DNA of 64,000 bases from Simmondsia chinensis (Eukaryota > Streptophyta > Magnoliopsida > Caryophyllales > Simmondsiaceae): NCBI GenBank assembly GCA_018398585.1, contig JAGTTD010000026.1:3725001-3789000 (forward strand). Direction: 5' to 3'. Made by a program: the position numbers and the translations under genes. The notes below the pieces were generated by a model. That model saw only the letters and a program-made list of their open reading frames with translations, was not told the origin of the DNA and did no database searches. Shown piece by piece: positions 22,880 through 33,934 of this stretch (its first letter is position 1; the number at the start of each line of letters is the position of its first letter).

Positions 22880-23960
22880 TAATATTATGTCAACACTTTG
22901 ACTAAACTCGATTTGACTCATGTAACCTACACCAATGATTTCTATGTCCAGCCTAAATCCAAAACAACTTCCATGTTAAACCAAATTCTAAAAGAACAAC
23001 TTCCATGTCAAATTTAAGTCCAAATAAAATTTCATTTTGTACTTGAATCCAAATTTAACTTCATTGAGCTCAAATTCGAATAACCTAAACTTCAAATTAA
23101 CTTCCATGTCACACCTAAAAGTAAATAGACATTTACATCATACCTAAAGTCACCTTGACTTTTATGTCAAATTCAAGTCCATACCAAGGCTAAACCAAAT
23201 TGACTTCTATGTCGTGATTAAATCCATATCGACTTTTATGTCAAATTCCAAAAGAAAAAAAAAAAAAAAAGAGCCTACCATGCCAAATTCAAGTACTAAA
23301 TGATTTATATGTAAATGCCAAGCCTAAATCGAGATAACTTTCAGGTTAAACTTAAAGTTAAATGATATTTTAGCCAATTTTAAACCTAAGTCAAACCCCA
23401 ATCTAAATAAATTCTAAGTCAAACTCCAATCCAAATGAATTCCAAGTCAAACCCCCCATCTACAATGACTTCTTGGTCAAACCGAAACTTGAGACTACTT
23501 TCAAGTCTGAGAAACGGAGATTACTTTCAATCCAGACCTAAATCCAAATTACTTCCCAACCAAACCAAAATCCAAGTTTTCAAATCAAGTCCAAATTTTC
23601 AAGTCAAATCTAAGCCAAAGCCAAATCAAGTCCAACATGATTTCCATGTTAAACTTGAACCCAAGTTGAACTTTAGTCTAAAAAGACCTATAAGTCAAGC
23701 CTACCCAAAATACTTTTTGAATCAAACCTAAGTGTAACAACAACAACAACAGTCTCAGAGCCTTGCGGCTCCCGCAGAACGCAGGGTCTGGGGGGGGGGG
23801 GGGTGTATGCAACCTTACCCCTTCCGGCAGGAAAGGAGACTGTTTCCGGGGACCCCCAACCTGAAGTAGTAGTTGAGTGCCAGCAGATAATCAAACCTAA
23901 GTGTAAATGACTCCTCAACCAAGACTAAACCCAAATAACCTTCAAATTTAACCTTCCAAA
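22880..23960. repeat. degenerate tandem repeat, about 35-40 bp
   Basis: The motif ACTTCCATGTCAAA, with CCTAAGTCCAAAT as the other half, recurs in decayed form across about 1 kb. Examples begin near 22968, 23000, 23102, 23159, 23203, 23231 and 23640. A SINE interrupts it at 23738. The array has no TG/CA ends or coding sequence. Confidence 0.65.
23738..23889 (-). mobile_element. SINE, TTG-tailed, with 17-bp target duplication
   Basis: Flanked by perfect copies of ATCAAACCTAAGTGTAA (23721-23737 and 23890-23906). The minus strand reads through GGGGTAAGGTTGCATACA, AGACCCTGCGTTCTGCGGG and a (GTT)n tail. This body and tail are shared with the SINEs at 29672, 61298 and 63024. Its head (TATCTGCTGGCACTCAACT) is not 5S-like. 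A run of 14 G on the plus strand (about 23790-23803) is a hypermutable tract. Confidence 0.9.
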
Positions 23961-24167
23961 ATACAAATCAATCTAAAACGTCTTCCGTTGACTTAAGTCA
24001 ATTAATCGGCTAGTCACCTCGTCGATTGATTAAAATGTATACATATTTGCAGTTGGAATCAAAGGGTATTCTCCTAAGGGACATATAATTGAGGGTGTAC
24101 ATTACCTTGAATAGGGTCGTTTACTAAATTAATAAAACCTATATACACCTCATATATAGGGAAATTC

Positions 24168-24540
24168 ATGTTTGCGAACTTCGTATGTTTGCTCAACAAG
24201 GATTTTATGATGGACTACAAAAGTAAAAATCAAATAGCACTGAAAAAGTTAGTTGAGGAATACGCTTCTTTTAAACAGTTTGATACGTCTCAGAATGGCC
24301 CTTGTGGCACTGGGCCTGCTGTTGTTGTTGTTGTATACGTCTCAGAATCAAGTAGGCGTATTAGATACACCAGCGTTTGATTCTGAGACAATTCCTAGTA
24401 TGCAGGAGCCTTGTTGTAGTGGGAGGATTGTCAGGAAACCTAACAGATATATGGCTCAACGAGTGGCTAGAATGTGGGTTGATACGAGCGGACATCTTCT
24501 TGCACCAACACCTTGGATTTCTGGGTCTTGACTAGACCCA
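24168..24540 (+). pseudogene. copia pol scrap (integrase-RT linker)
   Basis: Two frames give FVCLLNKDFMMDYKSKNQ, then LDTPAFDSETIPSMQ and GRIVRKPNRYMA. The last resembles the GRVVRKPxRY linker between copia integrase and reverse transcriptase. A 38-bp SINE tail interrupts it. The assignment rests on one motif and is tentative. Confidence 0.45.
24297..24334 (+). mobile_element. 38-bp SINE tail with perfect 14-bp target duplication
   Basis: ATACGTCTCAGAAT occurs at 24283-24296 and again at 24335-24348. Between them is only the terminal part of the local SINE family: GCCCTTGTGGCACTGGGCC and a (GTT)n tail. Removing the insert and one duplication rejoins the surrounding open frame (FDTSQN to QVGVLDTPAF). 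Confidence 0.88.
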
Positions 24541-25483
24541 AAGACAGGTGACTCCTGATGGGCATTTGAACCACCAAAAGGCGTATTGAAAAGAGGAGAG
24601 CGTTGATAACTTTAGCTTTGCTACTTCTTGTGATTCCAATGTCAAGGTTGCTAGCTTCAGGAGCAGTAGAGTTAGACTTGAGAGCCATCAATTCTTCAGC
24701 TTTCTATGAACTTTGGGAGGTGTTCTTTATAGATGCCATCCGATTTCCTGGAGAAAGAAATGAAAGGCAAAGAATGTCCCATCGGGCATGCCGAATTTGT
24801 AAACACAAAATTTGAATAAAGCCAAAATTGCACCACAAAATAAATTTCTTTGTATTTCTTTAGAAAATAATGGGTACACTCTCTGTATATATATTAAGCA
24901 TAAATATACAAGAACTCCTCTGATTTGATCTCTTTAGACTTGGCTTTGTCGAATACCGATGATGAACTTGATTTATTGACGAGGACACAAGGCTTGATCT
25001 CAATTAAGAGATTTCTTCTTCATTAATATAGATAATTCAAGAAACTTCGAAATCTTGCCCCTCTCTCTCTCTCTCTCTATCTTTAATCCCGTCAAATAAA
25101 GAAGGATTGCTCCATTTGTAGAAAAAAACCATCCTAAAGCTAGAGGCGCTTTTTATCTAATTTTTAAATTATTATTATTATTAATAATTATTATTAAGTT
25201 ATTTTTGGAGTCAAATTAAATCTAGTCAGCTGTTGACTTTTAATTAATTAAATTTAAGTTATTTACTTAAATAAAATTTATAAGAGATAAAATTTATACA
25301 ATACTTAATTGATAATTTTTCTACAAAAATAATTAAATTATAAAAATAATTGTTTTTGAACATCTATAAAAATAAATTTACATATTATATATAATAGTTA
25401 AAATAATATTATTACAATAATTGAAATGCAATGAACTGATGAGCTAGCAAAATAATATTGAAAAGGGGATATTAATGGGCGAG
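24541..25483. other. non-coding stretch
   Basis: No gene is supported. A (CT)n run lies at about 25061-25079, and the remainder to 25480 is very AT-rich. A short minus-strand frame at 24467-24691 has no family motif. Confidence 0.5.
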
Positions 25484-25517
25484 CAGAGGTGGCCATGGAC
25501 AGGGCTGGGCCGGGCCC

Positions 25518-25521
<4 letters not shown>

Positions 25522-25568
<47 letters not shown>
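25522..25568. repeat. (TA)n microsatellite
   Basis: About 23 uninterrupted TA units lie between the hAT terminal repeat and the transposase 3' region. The tract is likely length-variable between individuals. Confidence 0.95.
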
Positions 25569-25572
<4 letters not shown>

Positions 25573-25833
25573 AATATAATATACAATATAATTATAATAT
25601 TGTCTTATAATATACAATCATTTTGATCAAAAAATAATTATAATATATTGATAAATAATATAACATATAAATATAATACAACACAATCATAATTATAAAT
25701 ATATTTTATAAAATAAAGTATATCATAACTTGTTAAAAAATACCACTAATAGTGCCATATAAAATTATAAATATATTTTATAAATGACAATATAACACAA
25801 AAAATAGAATTATAACATGTAAATAAATTAGTC

Positions 25834-27952
25834 TAAACTTGCAGAGGTTGGTGCGGTACTTGCTGTACTGGTGCTGCGGTCGTCTTCTTCATCGCTTGAT
25901 GAACCCAAGTTCAGTCAGTCTTGGTCTCTATCCACAGTAGCCATCCAATCATTTAGGCACACCGACATTTCTATGGTGGCCGGTGCTAGCTTTGATGTCT
26001 TTGATCCAAGCAATCTACCACTTGCACTGAAAGCACACTCCGATGCAACTGAAGACACCGGATATGTTAGTATATCTCGTGCCATGATGGAAAGCATGGG
26101 ATATTGGGTTTTATTTGAACACCACCATTGCAAAATATCAAAATATGGATCTGCCTCTGTCGGGTTGAAGTCGAGCATAGGTAAAGCGTGTACAAATTTA
26201 GCTCATTATATGACGTGGGATTTTGTTTGGGCTTTAATCAGTTTAACATATCTCACGAATATGATTTTCCTTTAGAAGAGGACGAAAAAGATGATGTAGA
26301 AAACATATTTGTATTATCATATGATAATCTTCGAGCATACACGGAAAATAAATTACGTAAATTTTCATCAACTTCAGCAATAAAAGATGCTAAATCAAAA
26401 GCTGAATTCATTTTTTCGTAAAATATTTGTGCAAATAATTGCAAACCCGTATGTTTATAACGTGGTCAAAAACAGTGGCAATACAATATGACAGTGGTAA
26501 TTTAGAATAATATTTTAAAATATTTTCCATCATGGCTAAAATAGAGCTCCACAACACGGGATTAGAGGAGCTATCTATCATCCAAGTAGCAATATCTACC
26601 AGTCTAGATATTACTTATTTAATGGTTGGATAATAACATTTAAAGAAAAATGTCATAGCCTCTCTTTAAAAATAACAAAAAAAAAAAATTACAAACTTCA
26701 TTAATTACATTACAACCTATAAATTCGAAATTAAAAGAACTTAGATCTAAAGGATTTTGCTGTACAAATTCAATTAAGACATCTTTGTATAGTATGATTC
26801 TTTCTAACATTTTAACCGTGGATGACTACCTATTACGTGTATCTAATTTATATTTGTATAAAGAATGCCATGTGTGCCACAAATATATATTTTTTTTTTT
26901 TTATTTTCTTTGCCTCGTTTCAGATGTCTTAATTGTTTTAACTACTTCTCTTAAAGTACATGACATATGCAAAGTAGATGAAAATATTTCTCATCTAACA
27001 TAGGACTCATACCTAATTAATTGTTTAACATGTGCATCGCTGTTAGTCGCATTATAAAAAGTAATGTTGAAAATTTTGTGGTCTATCCCACACTCACGGC
27101 ATGCATTTATAATGGCACACATGATTACATGAGCATTGTGGGGATATTCAAGTAGGAAAAAAATGAATTATTCCTTTTTGCATAACATAGGAAAATCCAT
27201 CCAATGTGCAGTTATGCAAATGAAAGGTATATTGGATTTCGACTTCCATGTGTCCGACGTCAACGACAACATGCTCGTGTTAACTTTTAAAATATCTTAA
27301 AGGTCATTTTTCATATTTATAAACTTTCTAAAGGCGTCTCACTTCAAAGTGTTATGAGGAACCCTTAGATCGGCGAAATTTAACGCGGTTTTACAAAACC
27401 GGACGAATCTAAGGTCTTCGCCGGTGGTAACGTATCTCATTAATTCGCGTATGTTAGTTTCATTTGTAAACTTAAAGTTAGCAAGCGCACCAGTCGCTTA
27501 CTGTATGAGAGTTTGTTGGGTTTTATATGCATTTAATTCGGGATGGCTTCTTAGTGTCAGTCCCACTATTAAATGCATGACTGAAAACTTTTGGAGAATC
27601 ACATAATGTACAATATGCTTCACTATGTTCACGATCTAGTGTAAAATATTTTCATACATCGCTAGTATTACGTCTACTGCTATCCTCAAAGGTGCGGGGT
27701 TCATTTTCATCATTGGAGGGTGTGGGTTCGGGTTCAGAATATCCTGCACCACCCGATTCAGGATATTAGTGTTTGTAGAGGTGTTTTTATTCCCAATTAC
27801 AGGTGTCTATGTAGGGAGGTGATGGATCGGGTTCTAAAAAAGTGCGTTCTTGAGTATTAAGCTCAACTCTTCTACCTGTTTTAGAGAATTTAGGCGGTTG
27901 AGAAGAGCTAGAACTAGATCGACTAGCTTCAGATGAATATAAATTATGTGCC
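25834..27952 (-). pseudogene. hAT transposase with BED finger, multiply broken
   Basis: Translation starts near 27952 (MAHNLYSSEASRSSSSSS, serine-rich). A BED-type zinc finger half follows (HSEAYCTLCDSPKVFSH, about 27570-27640). The catalytic region follows in broken frames (LTSDTWKSKS, ICITAHWMDF, about 27170-27300). The C-terminal dimerisation region is at 25915-26178 (FDILQWWCSNKTQYPMLS, VASECAFSASGRLLGS). The end, PTSASLD and stop at about 25834, parallels the PTPASLD end of the 4460 copy, so the two belong to one family. Many stops and shifts, so inactive. Confidence 0.88.
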
Positions 27953-28226
27953 ATGATATTGTTAATTTATATTTATAAAATGCAAGTAAGGTAAATAAAA
28001 ATGACAAATAAATAAAATTTTGATACTAATTTTACCAAAGCAAAAACTAAAATTTGAACTTCTACAAGCTTCTACGAGCAGAACACAATTGAAACTTCAA
28101 ACTTGAGAGATTTAGAGCAAATAATTGTGTGTAAGTAGAGAAGAGAAAATTGAAGAGATTATTGTGTGGTTAACTGAAGAAATGTGGCTAGTACTTATAG
28201 GAAGTATTTTTTTTTTTAGTAACTGT

Positions 28227-28257
28227 CACCCAATGGCTCAAAGAGCTATTGGGTGAA
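28227..28257. repeat. hairpin: 14-bp arms, 3-nt loop
   Basis: TCACCCAATGGCTC, then AAA, then GAGCTATTGGGTGA. The arms pair with a single G:T-type mismatch. It lies upstream of the hAT transposase start and may be part of the sub-terminal region. Confidence 0.7.
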
Positions 28258-28429
28258 AGAGAGTCGCTCATAGCATTGTCAAGGGCAGTCCCTCGTAGCA
28301 TTTAGTTCGTGACGTGACTTTTAATAGTTTGATCATGTTAGATATACGTTACCTAATACAAACTCACTTATTAACCTAATTTAAACCCGCTTATGACTCA
28401 AATATTTGAAATTTCGCTGACACGTAGAG

Positions 28430-29085
28430 GAGTCAACGATCCGAGCCGCTCACGAGTAGCTCGGAAAAAAACTCGACTTGAACTTGAATTAACCGAGTTC
28501 GAGTATCAAAAGATACTCGACTAATAAACGAGTATGAGTCGAGTACTAAACTACTTGGCTCAATACTCGATTCGATACTCAGATTAAGTACTCGATCCGT
28601 ATGAAGTAGTTCATGTGTATATTTTCTTTTGACATTGATTGCTTGTAATATTACTATTAGAATGAAAGAAGTAAATTTGAATTTCTTTAAAAAATGGCAT
28701 GTTAAATTTGTTGCGGAGTCAAAGAACCTTATATTTGGTTTGCTTGTATTTTTTGAAACTTAAGTTTTGATACATATTTGTTATTAATATATCAATGATT
28801 TATAGTTGTTTATATTAAAATATAGTGTGAGGAGTAATAAATTATCCAAATTGAGTATGACTAATATTCAAGTGTATGAGATAATATTATGATGGAGTTA
28901 ATTTGTTGAAAGTTTATATGCACAATAAATGAGTATTCAAGTCGAATCGACTACTCAAATAGTTAATTGAGTTCAAGTTTGAGCAAAATTTACTACTTGA
29001 ATTGATTTCGAGTACTTGAGTACTTAATTGAGTTCGAGTCAGTATTGAGACACTCGACTTACCTTGTCTGGATTAACTCCTACTG
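28430..29085. mobile_element. possible small non-autonomous DNA element
   Basis: Both ends carry AGGAGTYAA in inverted orientation (AGGAGTCAACGATCC on the left, AGGAGTTAATCC inverted from the right). Sub-terminal regions repeat TCGAGT/ACTCGA motifs many times. No convincing target duplication is visible, and the terminal similarity is short. Confidence 0.35.
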
Positions 29086-29656
29086 ACAGGACAATTAATT
29101 ATTTATTAATATTAAAGTAAAACGATAAAAATGCCTTTCAATACACTTATAAGACAACATTCAAAATGTTGTATTATATAAAAATTATTTTTTTTCCTTA
29201 ATTTATTTAAAAATATGTTCGTAGAAAGGGATTATTGTCATTTTATTGCAACATTAATAAAAAAAAAGTTGTCGGTTCAGTTATGGGGAGAGAAAATGAC
29301 CCCATCACGTGGAGGGGTCTTTTTATTAGTGCGACAAAAAACTTGACATAAGTTGGCACTGAATTATTAATATTAAGCCACCAGTGAGTTTAAATTTGGT
29401 TAATAAGTGTTTTGTGTTAGGTTACTTATATCAAACAGGAATAAACTAATAAAAGTTATGTCACCAACTTTATTTCAATTATATAATAGAATCAAAATTG
29501 AAATAAAACAAATTATAAGGAGACTAATCCAATAATTAAAATGTTAACAAATAACAATAAGTAACTAACAATGTAATTATTAAGTAGTACTAAATAATAA
29601 TTTTTTTATATATTCAAAAATTCATAAAAATAAAAATTGAAAATATTTTAAATATA
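29086..29656. other. non-coding AT-rich stretch
   Basis: Nothing recognisable beyond AT-rich simple sequence. The SINE at 29672 inserted at its right edge. Confidence 0.5.
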
Positions 29657-29671
29657 TATTGCATGAGCGAT

Positions 29672-29910
29672 ACCAAAGAGGATACCAATATGCTGCCACC
29701 GGATTTCGTTAGAACTCCAAAGTTAAGTATGCTAGGGCGAGAATAGTACTAAGATCGATGACCTCTTGGAAAGTCCTCACCCTCAGGTTGGGGGCACTCG
29801 GAAATAACCTCTCTTCAGGGGTAATACCCTGAAGGGGGAAGGCTGTGTACATTCGCTTCCCCCAGACCTTGTTTAGGCGGGAGCCCTTGGAGCACTGGGT
29901 ATGTTGCTTT
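29672..29910 (+). mobile_element. SINE with a 5S rRNA-derived head
   Basis: Flanked by TATTGCATGAGCGAT (29657-29671) and TATTGCATGAGTGAT (29911-29925), 14 of 15 identical. The first ~100 bp (about 29682-29781) align with plant 5S rRNA: CACCGGATTTCG, AGAACTCCAAAGTTAAGTAT, GGGCGAGAATAGTACTA and GATGACCTCTTGGAAAGTCC. The 5S internal promoter parts are recognisable: A box near 29718-29735, intermediate element near 29750, C box near 29758-29780. The rest matches the other local SINEs (GGCTGTGTACATTCGCTTCC, GGGAGCCCTTGGAGCACTGG). The Cassandra TRIM, which carries 5S in its LTR, is excluded by the long duplications and the lack of TG/CA ends. Confidence 0.88.
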
Positions 29911-29944
29911 TATTGCATGAGTGATGTGAGGAGAGAGGGCATAT

Positions 29945-30140
29945 AAAACTTTTCCCTTAAAAGTTTAAGCACCTGCTCTCTTGATTGACGAAACTTGGCA
30001 TATCTATAGTTGTTGATTGAAACAGTAAGGTGTTTTATTGAGGTTGAGCTTGTATCTTTAGTTACTCTGCTTATAGTTTGAAACTCGAATGTGTAATATG
30101 TTAAATATGGCTTGTCGATATTCCTCGAATTGGAAATTAA
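29945..30140. repeat. left copy of a diverged direct repeat flanking the 100-bp array
   Basis: Shared strings with 46065-46265 include GTTGTTGATTGAAA, GAGCTTGTATC, TAGTTACT and GCTTATAGTTTGAAAC in the same order. About 100-250 bp are alignable with gaps. It implies an old segmental duplication enclosing the array. Function unknown. Confidence 0.7.
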
Positions 30141-30789
30141 CTGAGTGGCACAAATGGTAAATAATGCTTTCCATTGTGATTTTGGGTTTCGACCCTTTTT
30201 GGGAGCAAAGGTTGTTTTGCCCCTAACCAATTCCCGAAATCACTTGCCCGTGGCGTTTGAAACTCCTAGAGGCGATATCCGCCTGGGACACGCGTCATGA
30301 TCTGGCTTCATCTAAATGGACTAGTGTCGCTTCCTAGATTTGTGTATGTTTCTTTTAAATTGGGCCGTTGATGCAATGACGATCCTACCGTTGATACGGC
30401 GTTTTAGGAGTAAGGCACGGATTGAGGGGATTGCCTTTGGATGGGGCTGAAATTGGTTGGATTTTGGATTCTTTTCTAATTTTTCCTTTCGTTTGCCTTT
30501 CGTCCCTAACCCTAGGCAGATGCTCTCAAAACCCTAACTAACTCTAAAACAAGCCACTCCAGTACTGAGCAAAGGACATTGGTGAACTTCTTTGTACTAT
30601 CTTGGTTTGCGCTTGATCGCATTTGTAACCTAATTCATAGAGTGAAGAGTCTTCCCTAGTCTTAGGGAGTCGTGGAATGGTGCCATCTTTTTAGGGTCCA
30701 AAGCACATATTTCTTATGTTCTTGAGTTTCGTTCTTCTTTATTTTGTATCATTTCATTTTAGTTGTAAATCTTTTTTCAAATTTTGCTT
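30141..30789. other. non-coding, leader-like sequence
   Basis: More GC-rich than its surroundings, with AACCCTAAC-type motifs (about 30508-30545) common near plant transcription starts. No coding region follows, and no gene is claimed. Confidence 0.3.
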
Positions 30790-31868
30790 AATTTTTGATG
30801 CTATCACTGAGATATTCGCACGTTTATTTTGGAGAAGGTGTTGATGATGAATTGAGCTTCATTTTTCATAAATTTGGGTTAATGTTTGATGTCATCACAG
30901 AGATATTCGCATGTTAATTTAGAGAAAGTGTTAATGATGAATTGAGCTTCATTTTTATGAAATTTCATTAATTTTTGACATTATCACTGAGATATTTGCA
31001 TGTTTAATCTGTAGTTTTTCTTTTGTGTGTTTTGATGATGGATTGAACTTTATTTTTCTTAAATTTTTGTTAATTTTTGATGTCATCACTGATATATTTG
31101 CGTGTTTAATTTGGAGTTTTTTCTTGTTTTTGTTGATGGTGGATTGAACTTCATTTGTCTTAAACGTTATTTTTTGATGTTATCGCTCAGATATGCGCAT
31201 GTTTAATTTGCAGAAAGAATTGATGACGGATTGAGCTTCATTTTTGAAAAATTAAGGTGAATTTTTTTTGTTAATACAGTGACATTTGCATGTTAATTTG
31301 AAGAAAGTGTTGATGACTAATTAAGCGTCATTTTTATGAAATTTTGGTTAGTTTTGATGGTGTCTATGAGATATACACATGTTTAATTTGCAGCAAGAAT
31401 TGATGATGGATTGAGCTTCATTTTTGTGAAATTTCGGTTAATTTTTGATGCTATCATCAAGATATTCGCATGTTTAATCTGGAGATGGTGTCGATAATGA
31501 ATTGAGATTTGTTTTTCTAAAAATTTGGTTAATGTCTGATGTTATCATGGAGATACTCGCATGTTAATTTAGAGAAAGTTTTGATGATGTATTGATCTTC
31601 ATTTTTATGAAATTTTGTTTAATTTTTGACGTTATCACTGAGTTAGTTGCATGTTTAATGTGTAGTTTTTCTTTTGTGTGTTTTGATGATGGATTGAATT
31701 TCATTTTTCTACAATTTTGGCTAATTTTTTATGTTAATATAGAGATATTCGCATGTTTAATTTAGAGAAAGTGTTGATGATGAATCGAGCTTCATCTTTC
31801 TGAAATTTCGATTAATTTTTGATGTTATCAGAGAGACATGCACATGCTCAATTCGGAATAAGTGTTGA
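30790..31868. repeat. tandem array, about 90-105-bp unit, main block
   Basis: About eleven or twelve diverged units. Each contains GAGATATTCGCATGTTTAAT, a GTTGATGATGGATTGAGCTTC block, a T-rich stretch, then TTAATTTTTGATGTTATCA. Further units at 33935-34077 and 45622-45720 were contiguous with this block before a LINE and a copia element inserted. Units differ by small indels and substitutions, so the array is not recently homogenised. Confidence 0.85.
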
Positions 31869-33934
31869 TATCATTTTTTTTGTTTTTTTGATAATTGAGA
31901 ATTTATTAATAAGGTCGATCAAGAGATCACCAAACAAACACATAACAAACTAGGACAACCTCGCAGAAGACTACCCACAAAACCCCCAACCCCTACAACA
32001 CCCAAAGGAGAGAGGACATCACAGACACAAAACAAAACTAGGCGCAAAAACAACAAGCGCGACAGCCCAGCACCCCAAGCGACCAACAAAAGACCCAAAC
32101 AAACAGGACACGAGAACGAGGAGGCGAGAAGCGACAACCAACCAACACAAACAGCCAACGGACAGAGCCAACACAAAACGAAAAGCAAAACACCACACGC
32201 CCCTACAAGAGCCAACCACAAGCCTACGCACCCCGAAAGAAAGAAAGACGAAAACAACACCAAACCAACCAAGTAGACACAGGACGCCTAAAGCAACCAG
32301 GCGAACAGAACACGAACAGGAAGCTACTGAAGCCCTAACATCTTCTTCTTCCCTGTTTCCTTCCATTTATTGATCCTTTTCTTAACTCTTTTGATCCCTT
32401 TTGCATTTTTCAGTAGTTTTTCAACCACTGAATCTTTTTCATCAATCCACTTGAGGTCTAAAACTTTCGTCACCCGACAGATCCTATCTGTCTCTCTTTT
32501 TGCCTCCGTACTACATTTCAGTTCTGATTCTGATTCAGTAAAATCACTGCTTTCATTAACAATTGAAGCTTTCTTCCCGCTTGTTTCTGCCTTCCTCTTC
32601 CCTTTCCTTTTCTTTTTTCCACTGCTCTGTGACACTTTTCTCAAATCTGATTCTTCAGAAACGTTAACATCGAAGAGATTCACGAACCCAGGTGGAAAAT
32701 CCTCCTCTGAGCATAAACATTCTGGTTCCTCAACCCCTGTATTCTCTTCTGCATTTAAGTTTTTCTGAGTCCCCTGTAAGCAATCCTACGTCATTTGAAT
32801 TTCTTTTCTCATGCTCGGCAGAGGGGTTTCCCCCTCCCTTACTGGTTCATTCTCGATTTCTTTGATTGTACTTAAGAATGGCGATTGCACCCGTTCCTTC
32901 ATTTCCGGTGAACTACCTTGGATGTTCACAATGGGGCCATCGTTCATGTCGTTGGAGCATGCAACCCTGTCAGGCTGGGAGACATCCTTCTCAGCTCTGA
33001 TTTGCGCAACCCGTGAAATGAAATCTGCCGTTAGCATCTGACCTCCTTCCAGGATGGGAATTGTATGACTTCTTTGATCAACCATAAAGCAGGCCTTCTC
33101 GTCAATGCGATGCGGTGCCATAGTCTCCACCAAAATCTTCCCCACTTCTAATGAGTCATATCCATTACACCTCTTGTCATACTCAACTTCACCTATAATG
33201 CTCCTCCTTAGCTTTTCTTTTTTATCTTCATGAGCTTGACCGTAAAAGGTTTTCCTTACGGGGTGTCGATCCATTGACCCTTCTTTCCTTCGTCCCTTAT
33301 GTCCATAACCGATGAATCATGTACCTCTTTCTTATCAAACCTAGCGAACTTGATCAAAATTCTATTATCCCTGATCATCATACCGTTCATTTCCACAGTA
33401 GCCTTCTCTCCTGCCTGCCTTTCACTAAACTTTACAAAGCCAAAGTTGAATCTATTATACCTTCTTCTTCTCCGAGAGATAAAAGTGTTTGTAATTACAC
33501 CAAAACATCTAAACAATTGTCGCAGCCAAGTAGTATCCATGCTCCATGGTAGGAAATCAACAAAAAGGTTAGCCATTTTAACCCCAGCCACGACACACCC
33601 ACAACCACGATCTTGTGGTTGAACAGGGGAGGTCGAACCGCCCCAGAACCACAGAGATACGACAGCGAACAACTGACGGGCTGATCTCTCGTCGGAAAAA
33701 ATGGGAGGTGTTTGAAGAGAATGAAGGGAGGATGTAGGAGATGTAGGCTAGTGGCGATTCGGTGGCGTCGCTGGCAGTGATTTGTGACGAATCGGAGCAG
33801 GGGTTGGGCTGAGGTATCTGAGGGTGAAGGTGGGCAAGGCCTAGCCGTTTGCTCACAACCGGCAAACGAAGCTGTACGATGCTGACGGCAGGTTGGAGGC
33901 GACCCCGTCACGGCAACCCCGGCGGCGGGTCATT
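31869..33934 (-). mobile_element. L1-type LINE lacking ORF2
   Basis: On the minus strand: GC-rich 5' leader (33934-33580), ORF1 (33576-32324), then directly a 3' UTR ending AATTCTCAATTATCAAAAAAA with poly-A at about 31885-31869. Endonuclease and reverse transcriptase are absent. It sits inside the 100-bp array. TCATTTTTTTTG on the left and TCATTATTTTG on the right form a plausible target duplication. The GC-rich leader suggests a near-complete 5' end, so the loss of ORF2 is internal, not 5' truncation. Confidence 0.82.
32324..33576 (-). pseudogene. LINE ORF1 with RRM domain, one or more frame breaks
   Basis: Starts MANLFVDFLPWSMDTTWLRQ at 33576. An RNA-recognition motif covers about the first 85 residues (NLFVDFLPWSMD as RNP2-like, FNFGFVKF as RNP1, ILIKFARF as the last strand). 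A frame change near 33260-33274 passes into the second part (VRKTFYGQAHEDKKEKLRRS, GGQMLTADFISRVAQIR). After a stop near 32786 a lysine-rich tail follows (SSGKKKRKGKRKAETSGKK) ending at 32324. In plant L1 elements ORF1 binds RNA and forms the ribonucleoprotein with ORF2. No CCHC knuckle is visible. Confidence 0.8.

Larger units (their letters stand above)
25484..28260 (-). mobile_element. hAT transposon in inverted orientation relative to the 4460 copy
   Basis: The left end, CAGAGGTGGCCATGG followed by GGGCTGGGCCGGGCCC, matches the terminus of the hAT at 6544 and the C/TAGNG rule. Inside are a (TA)n run (25522-25568) and a decayed transposase read leftward. The 8 bp before the end, TGGGCGAG, is a candidate target duplication, but I cannot find a matching right terminus, so the right limit is approximate. 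Confidence 0.8.

Noticed and set aside
29682..29781. Functional 5S rRNA gene
   Set aside because: Many substitutions in the 5S region, no tandem array and no T-run terminator. It is fused to a SINE body.
29672..29910. Cassandra-type TRIM LTR carrying a 5S domain
   Set aside because: No TG...CA termini and no 5-bp duplication. Instead a 15-bp duplication and the SINE body are present.
30790..31868. CRISPR-like direct repeats
   Set aside because: Units are about 100 bp, diverged throughout and head to tail, without spacer/repeat alternation, in a plant nuclear context.
31919..32366. Two overlapping minus-strand frames rich in leucine, valine, cysteine and phenylalanine that look like membrane proteins
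   Set aside because: They lie in the G/T-rich LINE 3' UTR, whose composition yields hydrophobic residues by chance in two frames at once. A similar artefact occurs at 21547-21822.
33495..33911. 138-residue minus-strand frame upstream of LINE ORF1
   Set aside because: It lies in the GC-rich LINE leader, overlaps ORF1 in another frame and has no recognisable domain.
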